Source of the DNA: Gammaproteobacteria bacterium
Lineage (GTDB): Bacteria; Pseudomonadota; Gammaproteobacteria; Steroidobacterales; Steroidobacteraceae
Assembly (NCBI GenBank): GCA_005877965.1
Contig: VBNP01000214.1
Coordinates: 1-6,930, forward strand
Length of the DNA: 6,930 bases
Direction: 5' to 3'
The notes under the pieces were generated by a model, which saw only the letters and a list, made by a program, of their open reading frames with translations, made no database searches and was not told the origin of the DNA. Below, one piece after another: positions 1-6,930 of this stretch (the first letter of the stretch is position 1; each line of letters begins with the position of its first letter). The position numbers and the translations under genes were made by a program.

Positions 1-189
1 CAGCGGATCGCGGGCGCGTATCTGCGGCAGGCTGAGAGTGGGCTCACGTGCGGCCGGCTCGCGCGTGCTGGTGCGCTGCGCGGCGCCGCCGCGGCTCGCC
101 TGGCGCGGGCGATGCCGCTCCCACCAGGCGAGAGCCGCGATGAACGCCACCCCGAGTATCAGCAGCGTCCAGCGCAGCTCCGACATCAT
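1..189 (-). CDS. zipA: ZipA-like cell division protein, N-terminal part (cut by window edge)
   Basis: The minus strand encodes 63 in-frame codons up to the window edge. The protein begins Met-Met-Ser-Glu-Leu-Arg, followed by a single hydrophobic stretch at about residues 6-22 (LRWTLLILGVAFIAALAWW). A basic patch (ERHRPRQ) and a low-complexity linker rich in Arg, Ala and Pro come next. This is the known layout of ZipA: an N-terminal membrane anchor, a charged segment, a disordered linker, then a C-terminal FtsZ-binding domain, which would lie outside the window. ZipA ties the FtsZ ring to the inner membrane. The start lies 20 nt after the smc stop in the same direction, and smc-zipA order is known in Pseudomonas-type gammaproteobacteria. 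The second Met (ATG at 186-184) is an equally possible start, and no strong ribosome binding site is visible. The name rests on anchor topology and synteny, because the diagnostic domain is not seen. Another short single-pass membrane protein is the alternative. Confidence 0.72.
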   Translation of the reverse strand, partial: MMSELRWTLLILGVAFIAALAWWERHRPRQASRGGAAQRTSTREPAAREPTLSLPQIRARDPL

Positions 190-209
190 GCCGTGGACAC
201 CGGGCACGC

Positions 210-3710
<3,501 letters not shown>

Positions 3711-3764
3711 CGTACGTTCTTCCGCCCCCTGAGCGGCCTCGAAGATGGTGTAGTGTAGAGGAAT
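3711..3764. promoter_or_regulatory. Divergent smc/queF intergenic region
   Basis: These 54 bp separate the divergent starts of smc and queF and are the only non-coding sequence available for both upstream regions. Toward queF, AGAGGA (3757-3762) is the only Shine-Dalgarno-like sequence. It sits just 2 nt from the ATG, closer than usual. Toward smc, a GGAAGA-like sequence precedes the ATG by about 8 nt. On the minus strand TACACT (3757-3752) matches 4 of 6 bases of a sigma70 -10 box, but I see no -35 element at suitable spacing. Promoters may therefore extend into either coding region. Confidence 0.3.
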
Positions 3765-4154
3765 ATGCCCGAGAGGCCCACAACGGAGCTCGAGACGTTC
3801 GCCAACCCGGCCGCCGATCGTGACTACACGATCCGCATGCAGATCCCCGAATTCACCTGCCTGTGTCCGCGCACCGGGCAGCCCGACTTTGCGACGCTCG
3901 ATCTCGAGTACGTGCCCGACCGGCTGTGCGTGGAACTGAAATCCCTGAAGCTCTACATCTGGTCGTTTCGTGATCGCGGCGCGTATCACGAAGCCGTGGC
4001 CAACGAGATCGCCGATCATCTGCAGGCCACGTTGCAGACGCGCTTCCTGCGGCTCACGGCGCGCTTCAACGTGCGCGGCGGAATCTACACGAGCGTTGTC
4101 GCCGAGCGACGACAAAACGGCTGGCAGGCCCCGGCCGCCGTCACACTGCCGTAA
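3765..4154 (+). CDS. queF: NADPH-dependent 7-cyano-7-deazaguanine reductase QueF (short, unimodular type)
   Basis: The 129-residue protein is a member of the tunnelling-fold QueF family. The enzyme reduces the nitrile of preQ0 to the aminomethyl group of preQ1 with two NADPH, in the cytosol, supplying the base that is inserted at the tRNA wobble position on the way to queuosine. The sequence shows PEFTCLCPRTGQPDFATL, in which C34 is the expected thioimide-forming cysteine and D41 the catalytic acid. The family signature ELKSLKLY is at residues 57-64, and H75-E76 (AYHEAV) matches the conserved substrate-binding pair. The spacing of C34, D41 and E76 equals that of the Bacillus enzyme (C55, D62, E97). 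The length matches the short type I enzymes and not the roughly 280-residue bimodular form of E. coli. A stop codon lies three codons upstream, so ATG 3765 is the first possible start, and the next Met would leave little before the active site. It is divergent from smc and 173 nt upstream of dksA. Confidence 0.97.
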   Translation: MPERPTTELETFANPAADRDYTIRMQIPEFTCLCPRTGQPDFATLDLEYVPDRLCVELKSLKLYIWSFRDRGAYHEAVANEIADHLQATLQTRFLRLTARFNVRGGIYTSVVAERRQNGWQAPAAVTLP

Positions 4155-4173
4155 CCACTGCGCCAGTCGCGCC

Positions 4174-4197
4174 GCGCGGGCGACAACCGCCCGGCGC
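4174..4197 (+). terminator. GC-rich hairpin after queF, possible terminator
   Basis: GCGCGGGCG (4174-4182) pairs with CGCCC plus GCGC (4188-4192 and 4194-4197) around an ACAAC loop, giving 9 base pairs with one bulged G at 4193. It lies 20 nt after the queF stop. A second, smaller hairpin follows: CGGCCC at 4206-4211 pairs with GGGCCG at 4218-4223. Neither is followed by a T-run, so they are not canonical intrinsic terminators. They could end or weaken queF transcripts before the separate dksA promoter, or simply reflect high GC content. Confidence 0.3.
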
Positions 4198-4257
4198 CCC
4201 GGCAACGGCCCCCCGGCGGGCCGCATCCCCTGCCCGCGCCGCCGCGCGCCGGAACAC

Positions 4258-4292
4258 TGTACAGCCCGGGGTCCGCCGGTATAATCGCGCGT
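4258..4292 (+). promoter_or_regulatory. sigma70-type promoter of dksA
   Basis: A perfect TATAAT -10 box lies at 4280-4285. TGTACA at 4258-4263 matches 4 of 6 bases of the -35 consensus with a 16-bp spacer. Transcription would start near 4291-4292, leaving a leader of roughly 36 nt. The bases between the -10 box and the expected start are CGCGCG, a GC-rich discriminator of the kind found at promoters inhibited by ppGpp and DksA. It is the clearest promoter in the window and stands out in otherwise very GC-rich sequence. Confidence 0.75.
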
Positions 4293-4316
4293 TCTTCACG
4301 AGCCCGAGGCTGTTTC

Positions 4317-4321
4317 AGGAG
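4317..4321 (+). promoter_or_regulatory. Ribosome binding site of dksA
   Basis: AGGAG ends 6 nt before ATG 4328, which is ideal Shine-Dalgarno spacing. This decides the dksA start in favour of the long form with the N-terminal extension. The in-frame TTG at 4325 would be too close, and the internal ATGs at 4571 and 4706 have no comparable site. Confidence 0.8.
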
Positions 4322-4327
4322 CCATTG

Positions 4328-5086
4328 ATGCCGGCCAAGAGACCAGCGCCGAAGTCCGCAAAGGGCAAGAAGGCGACAAGCCGGCCAGCGGTCAGAAAGG
4401 CGGTGGGTCACAAGCCCGAGCCGGTGCGTGTCAGGGCAGCGGCCGCTCACCCGCGCAAGAGCCCGGCGGCGCCGAAAAAGCCGCCGGCGGCCGTGCCCGC
4501 CGCGGGTGGCGAGGCGCCGGTCGAGCTGAGAAAGCCGCCGCGTACGGGGCCGGCGCCGGCAACCGCGACCATGATTACGGCGAACCGCTCTGCGGGACAG
4601 GCCGTGAATGCCGATGGTGAGGACGGCGAGACGATCGAGCCGGGGAGCCTGCTCGCCGGTCCGCGCAACGTCCAGCCGTACATCGCCAAGCGCGGCGAAC
4701 AGTACATGAGCAAGCAGCAGCTCGATCACTTCCGACTCATCCTCAACAGCTGGAAGCGCGACCTGATGGTGGAAGTGGATCGTACGGTCACGCACATGAA
4801 GGACGAGGCGGCGAACTTCCCCGATCCCAACGACCGCGCCACCCAGGAAGAGGAGTTCAGCCTCGAGTTGCGCACGCGCGACCGTGAACGCAAGCTGATC
4901 CGCAAGATCGACGACGCGTTGAAGCGCATCGAGGATGGCTCATACGGCTACTGCCTCGAGACCGGCGAGGAAATCGGCATCAAACGCCTGGAAGCACGCC
5001 CGGTGGCCACCCTCAGCATCGAAGCCCAGGAGCGCCGAGAACGGCGCGAGCGCCAGTACGGCGACCGCGACGACCGCTATCGCTAG
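4328..5086 (+). CDS. dksA: RNA polymerase-binding transcription factor DksA (extended N-terminus, degenerate zinc finger)
   Basis: The protein has 252 residues against 151 in E. coli. DksA enters the RNA polymerase secondary channel and, with ppGpp, represses rRNA and activates amino-acid promoters. The DksA core starts near residue 115 and is very close to the classical protein: YMSKQQLDHF, then DRTVTHMKDEAANFPDPNDR, with the coiled-coil tip residues D166, D169 and A171 all kept. EEEFSLELRTRDRERKLIRK and GIKRLEARP follow. The zinc-finger positions read C209, T212, S230 and A233, so only one of four cysteines remains and zinc is unlikely to bind there. Such CxxT/SxxA forms are known in alphaproteobacteria and Xanthomonads, so function is probably intact. 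Residues 1-80 are rich in Lys, Ala, Pro and Arg with a histone H1-like composition and are predicted to be disordered; a nucleic-acid-binding role is only a guess. The start is supported by AGGAG and a promoter at proper distance. gluQ follows after a short gap, the order known from E. coli and Shigella. Confidence 0.96.
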   Translation: MPAKRPAPKSAKGKKATSRPAVRKAVGHKPEPVRVRAAAAHPRKSPAAPKKPPAAVPAAGGEAPVELRKPPRTGPAPATATMITANRSAGQAVNADGEDGETIEPGSLLAGPRNVQPYIAKRGEQYMSKQQLDHFRLILNSWKRDLMVEVDRTVTHMKDEAANFPDPNDRATQEEEFSLELRTRDRERKLIRKIDDALKRIEDGSYGYCLETGEEIGIKRLEARPVATLSIEAQERRERRERQYGDRDDRYR

Positions 5087-5105
5087 CGCTCGCGAGCTTG
5101 AGCGC
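5086..5105 (+). other. Inverted repeat at the dksA stop codon
   Basis: GCGCTC (5086-5091) can pair with GAGCGC (5100-5105) across an 8-nt loop. An alternative fold uses the perfect palindrome GCTCGCGAGC (5088-5097). It begins on the last base of the dksA stop codon. A terminator between dksA and gluQ limits gluQ expression in enteric bacteria, and this repeat sits at the equivalent place. No T-run follows, so a regulatory role is only possible. Confidence 0.22.
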
Positions 5106-5132
5106 GCCCCCTCCGCCGCGAGCCCAGGCTAT

Positions 5133-6002
5133 GTGGGGCGCTTCGCACCCTCCCCGACCGGATCGCTGCACCTGGGCTCGCTGCTCGCCGCCGTGGGCAG
5201 CTTCGTCGATGCCCGCAGCCGCGGCGGCCGCTGGCTCCTCAGGATGGAAGATCTCGATGCCGCGCGGGTGATCCCCGGTTGCGCGGACGAGATGCTGCGT
5301 ACGCTCGAGGGTTTCGCCCTGCACTGGGACGGCGCCGTCGAGTACCAGAGCGCCCGCACGGAACACTACGCGCGCGCGCAGCAGGCCCTCACCGCGCTCG
5401 GTCTCACCTTCCAGTGCAGTTGCTCGCGCCGCGAGCGCACACGCGAGGGCGGTTATCCGGGGACGTGTCGCGACGGTGCCAGGCGCCGCGGGCCCACCGC
5501 CACGCGCTTCAAGGTCGAGGACCTCCTCGTGTCCTTCCAGGATCGGGCGCAGGGGGTGTGCCGCTTTCAGTTGCGCGAACGCGGGGATGTCATCATCCGG
5601 CGCCGCGACGGCGCATTCGCCTACCAGCTCGCGGTGGTGGTCGACGATGCGCTGCAGGGCGTGACCGACGTGGTGCGTGGCGCAGACCTCCTCGACAGCA
5701 CGCCCTGGCAGCTCGCTCTGCAGGCCGCCCTTGAGCTCCCGACTCCCCGCTATGCGCACCTGCCTCTGGTCACCGAGCCCGCCGGCACAAAGCTCGCCAA
5801 GTCCAGGCGCTCCGTCGCCCTGGATCCGGCCCTGCCGGGCCGCCAGCTGCACGAGGCCCTCGTGCTCCTGGGTCAGGAACCTCCGCTTACGCTTAAGCTC
5901 GAGTCACCCCGAACGGTGCTCGAGTGGGCCTGCGCGCATTGGGATCTGGACCGGTTCCACGGCGTGCGGCAGGTGCGCGCTCCGCCCGCTGCCCGTGCGT
6001 GA
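5133..6002 (+). CDS. gluQ: Glutamyl-Q tRNA(Asp) synthetase
   Basis: From GTG 5133 the protein has 289 residues, close to the roughly 300 of the family. It is a stand-alone paralogue of the glutamyl-tRNA synthetase catalytic core without an anticodon-binding domain. It activates glutamate with ATP and attaches it to queuosine at position 34 of tRNA-Asp. Visible features are GRFAPSPTGSLHLGS (residues 2-16, the HIGH-type site), RMEDLDAARVIPG (37-49, equivalent to the glutamate- and ATP-binding segment of the family), and a zinc site C95, C97, Y108, C112. AYQLAVVVDDALQGVTDVVR spans residues 163-182, and a KMSKS-type loop KLAKS spans 220-224. The start is uncertain: GTG 5133 has only a weak AGG 4 nt upstream, and the sole in-frame alternative I see, ATG 4935, would overlap dksA by about 150 nt and add residues unlike the family. 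It lies 46 nt after dksA in the same direction, so it is probably co-transcribed. QueF, upstream, feeds the same modification pathway. Confidence 0.95.
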   Translation: MGRFAPSPTGSLHLGSLLAAVGSFVDARSRGGRWLLRMEDLDAARVIPGCADEMLRTLEGFALHWDGAVEYQSARTEHYARAQQALTALGLTFQCSCSRRERTREGGYPGTCRDGARRRGPTATRFKVEDLLVSFQDRAQGVCRFQLRERGDVIIRRRDGAFAYQLAVVVDDALQGVTDVVRGADLLDSTPWQLALQAALELPTPRYAHLPLVTEPAGTKLAKSRRSVALDPALPGRQLHEALVLLGQEPPLTLKLESPRTVLEWACAHWDLDRFHGVRQVRAPPAARA

Positions 6003-6020
6003 GATTCCTCGCTTTCCGAG

Positions 6021-6081
6021 TTGGGTTCGCGATGCCGATGTAATATGGTATATGCAGACGCCCTGCACTACGGAAGGTGCA
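6021..6081 (+). promoter_or_regulatory. phaR upstream region: possible promoter and TGCA inverted repeats
   Basis: The 102-bp gap before phaR contains an AT-rich patch around 6041-6054 that stands out from its surroundings. TTGGGT (6021-6026) and TATGGT (6044-6049) are 17 bp apart and make a weak sigma70 candidate. Just downstream, TGCAG (6053-6057) and CTGCA (6063-6067) form an inverted repeat with a 5-nt centre. TGCAC (6064-6068) and GTGCA (6077-6081) form a second one with an 8-nt centre. PhaR proteins are known to bind TGC/GCA-type repeats and to repress their own genes, so this is a plausible autoregulatory operator. That link is inference. Confidence 0.4.
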
Positions 6082-6092
6082 CAACCCATAGT

Positions 6093-6098
6093 GAAGGA
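6093..6098 (+). promoter_or_regulatory. Ribosome binding site of phaR
   Basis: GAAGGA ends 6 nt before ATG 6105. It fixes the phaR start at the conserved N-terminus and argues against the upstream in-frame TTG at 6021, which would add 28 unrelated residues. Confidence 0.75.
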
Positions 6099-6104
6099 TC
6101 TGTC

Positions 6105-6446
6105 ATGAGCGAACCGCGCACTATTAAGAAGTATCCGAACAGGCGGTTGTACGACACGGTCGAGAGCCGGTACATCACCCTCGCGGACATCCGCCGACTG
6201 GTGATCGAGCGCGTCGACTTTGTAGTCATCGACAAGAAGACTCAAGGGGACATCACGCGTTCGATCCTGCTGCAGGTCATCGCCGAGCAGGAACACGTCG
6301 GCGAGCCCCTCATGAGCCGCGACTTTCTCTCGCAGGTCATCCGCTCCTACGGTGACGCCATGCGCAGCATGGTCGGCAGCTACCTGGAGCAGAGCCTGAA
6401 GCTGTTCGCCAGCGAGAACGCCGGGCGCGCACCGCCGCCGAGTTGA
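6105..6446 (+). CDS. phaR: Polyhydroxyalkanoate synthesis repressor PhaR (short form)
   Basis: The 113-residue protein opens with the strongly conserved TIKKYPNRRLYDT (residues 6-18), followed by SRYITLADIRRLV and FVVIDKKTQGDITRSILLQ. Together these are the PHB/PHA accumulation regulator DNA-binding domain, about residues 6-65. A single copy of the second conserved segment (LMSRDFLSQVIRSYGDAMRS, then MVGSYLEQSLKLF) covers about 69-101. In PHA producers, PhaR binds both DNA and the polymer. It represses phasin genes and its own gene until granules form. This copy is shorter than the roughly 180-195-residue Ralstonia protein and lacks most of the variable C-terminal tail, ending in AGRAPPPS, which lies inside a tandem repeat. 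No PHA synthase or phasin gene is in the window, so the target is not shown. The gene is convergent with pnp and has its own upstream region, separate from gluQ. Confidence 0.93.
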   Translation: MSEPRTIKKYPNRRLYDTVESRYITLADIRRLVIERVDFVVIDKKTQGDITRSILLQVIAEQEHVGEPLMSRDFLSQVIRSYGDAMRSMVGSYLEQSLKLFASENAGRAPPPS

Positions 6447-6520
6447 AGGCGCGGGGGCGCGCACCGCCACCGGGTTGAAGGCGCGGGGGCGCACACCGCC
6501 GCCGGGTTGAGTGCGCGGGC
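6425..6520. repeat. Three-copy 32-bp tandem repeat overlapping the phaR 3' end
   Basis: Units run 6425-6456, 6457-6488 and 6489-6520 with an exact 32-bp period. Units 1 and 2 differ at 2 positions, and units 2 and 3 at 5. Each unit carries CACCGCC, then GTTGA, then GCGCGGG. Unit 1 holds the last codons and TGA of phaR; units 2 and 3 repeat that stop-containing segment downstream. Because 32 is not a multiple of 3, each copy shifts frame, so the array is not an extended coding repeat. No matching unit is seen just upstream of 6425. Slipped-strand duplication of the gene end is the simplest origin. Confidence 0.9.
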
Positions 6521-6525
6521 CGCGC
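6513..6525. terminator. GC palindrome between convergent phaR and pnp, possible bidirectional terminator
   Basis: GCGCGG (6513-6518) and CCGCGC (6520-6525) form a near-perfect palindrome centred on G6519, right next to the pnp stop codon and at the end of the 32-bp repeat array. Its symmetry and convergent setting suit a shared terminator. It has no T-run on either side and the loop is very tight, so support is weak. Confidence 0.25.
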
Positions 6526-6930
6526 TCAGCCGGCCTCGACGTCGCGCATCGACAGGCGGATGCGCCCCTGGCGGTCGACTTCGAGCACCTTGACGCGGAT
6601 CACGTCGCCTTCCTTGAGCTTGTCACTGACACGCTCGACGCGCTCGTTGGAAATCTGCGAGATGTGCACCAGGCCGTCGCGGCCGGGCAGGATGGTCACG
6701 AAAGCGCCGAAATCCATCAGGCGCGCGACCTTGCCTTCGTAGATCTGACCGACCTCGACATCGGCGGTGATGAGCTCGACGCGCCGCTGCGCCTCGCGCC
6801 CGGCGGCACCTGACACCGAGGCGATCTTGACCGTGCCATCGCTCTCGATGTCGATCGTGGTGCCGGTCTCTTCGGTGATCTGGCGGATGACCGCGCCGCC
6901 CTTGCCGATGACGTCGCGGATCTTCTCCGG
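6526..6930 (-). CDS. pnp: Polyribonucleotide nucleotidyltransferase (PNPase), C-terminal part
   Basis: The last 134 residues of the protein are present; the catalytic RNase PH-like domains lie beyond the window edge. The visible part begins PEKIRDVIGKGGAVIRQITE, a KH RNA-binding domain with its GKGG loop at residues 9-12 of the visible segment, and continues to TVKIAS. An S1 RNA-binding domain follows at about 60-129: GQIYEGKVARLMDFGAFVTI, LPGRDGLVHISQIS, DVIRVKVLEVDRQGRIRLSM. PNPase is a phosphate-dependent 3'-to-5' exoribonuclease, often part of RNA degradation complexes in the cytosol. The protein stops four residues after the S1 domain (VEAG), so the acidic or Ala-rich tail found after S1 in many PNPases, such as that of E. 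coli, is essentially absent. The gene is convergent with phaR, with 79 bp between the two stop codons. Confidence 0.96.
   Translation of the reverse strand, partial: PEKIRDVIGKGGAVIRQITEETGTTIDIESDGTVKIASVSGAAGREAQRRVELITADVEVGQIYEGKVARLMDFGAFVTILPGRDGLVHISQISNERVERVSDKLKEGDVIRVKVLEVDRQGRIRLSMRDVEAG

Noticed and set aside
3711..4226. A 172-codon N-terminal extension of smc that would run antisense through all of queF
   Set aside because: Conserved SMC proteins begin at MRLTKIKLAGFKSF (3710). The extension has no SMC-like sequence and is explained by absence of stops opposite a GC-rich gene.
4257..4264. CTGTACAG palindrome over the dksA -35 region as a possible LexA box
   Set aside because: A LexA box needs about 8 bases between CTGT and ACAG. 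Here the halves are directly adjacent, so it is just an 8-bp palindrome.
4565..4580. ACCATGATTACG inside dksA resembles the start of lacZ alpha, a cloning-vector signature
   Set aside because: The match is only about a dozen bases, flanking bases do not continue the vector sequence, and it sits in an uninterrupted dksA frame. Coincidence is likely.
4085..4795. Minus-strand open frames opposite dksA and opposite gluQ (4085-4795, 5013-5852)
   Set aside because: They oppose confidently assigned genes, show no recognisable family, and are Arg/Gly/Ala-rich GC artefacts.
6008..6026. CTCG/CGAG mini-hairpin followed by TTGGGTT as a gluQ terminator
   Set aside because: The stem is only 4 base pairs and the following run is not a T-tract, so it is too weak to annotate.
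6425..6520. CRISPR-like array
   Set aside because: The units are directly abutting with no spacers, so this is a simple tandem repeat.
6447..6525. Continuation of phaR by readthrough of its TGA
   Set aside because: The frame stays open, but the sequence becomes out-of-frame repeat and then antisense to pnp, with no PhaR-like residues.

Overview
This is a GC-rich window of bacterial housekeeping genes. The gene content points to a gammaproteobacterium that is not an enterobacterium. It encodes an SMC condensin rather than MukB, and a ZipA-like gene follows smc, as in Pseudomonas and relatives. The dksA-gluQ pairing is typical of Gammaproteobacteria, and a PhaR-type polyhydroxyalkanoate (PHA) regulator is present. 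The DksA variant, with an N-terminal extension and a degenerate zinc finger, resembles those of Xanthomonad-like and alphaproteobacterial lineages. I cannot name a genus.

Layout: positions 1-189 on the minus strand hold the N-terminus of a ZipA-like cell-division protein, cut by the window edge. Smc (210-3710, minus) lies just upstream of it in the same direction. Across a 54-bp divergent gap, queF (3765-4154, plus) starts a rightward series. It is followed by a 173-bp spacer with a GC-rich hairpin and a very clear sigma70-type promoter, then dksA (4328-5086) and gluQ (about 5133-6002). A 102-bp spacer with TGCA-centred inverted repeats leads into phaR (6105-6446, plus). A three-copy 32-bp tandem repeat starts inside the 3' end of phaR and fills most of the gap to the convergent 3' end of pnp (6526-6930, minus, N-terminus outside the window).

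How the genes fit together: smc and zipA join chromosome organisation to division-ring assembly. QueF makes preQ1, the precursor of the queuosine base, and GluQ later attaches glutamate to queuosine in tRNA-Asp, so an early and a very late step of one tRNA modification route flank the stringent-response factor DksA. PhaR would control PHA granule genes that are not in this window. PNPase degrades RNA.

I found no convincing new multi-gene system. The items most worth a second look are the 32-bp repeat at the phaR end, the candidate PhaR operator, the DksA variant with its stringent-looking promoter, and the queF-dksA-gluQ arrangement. Many long open frames opposite smc are GC-driven shadows and are left out.
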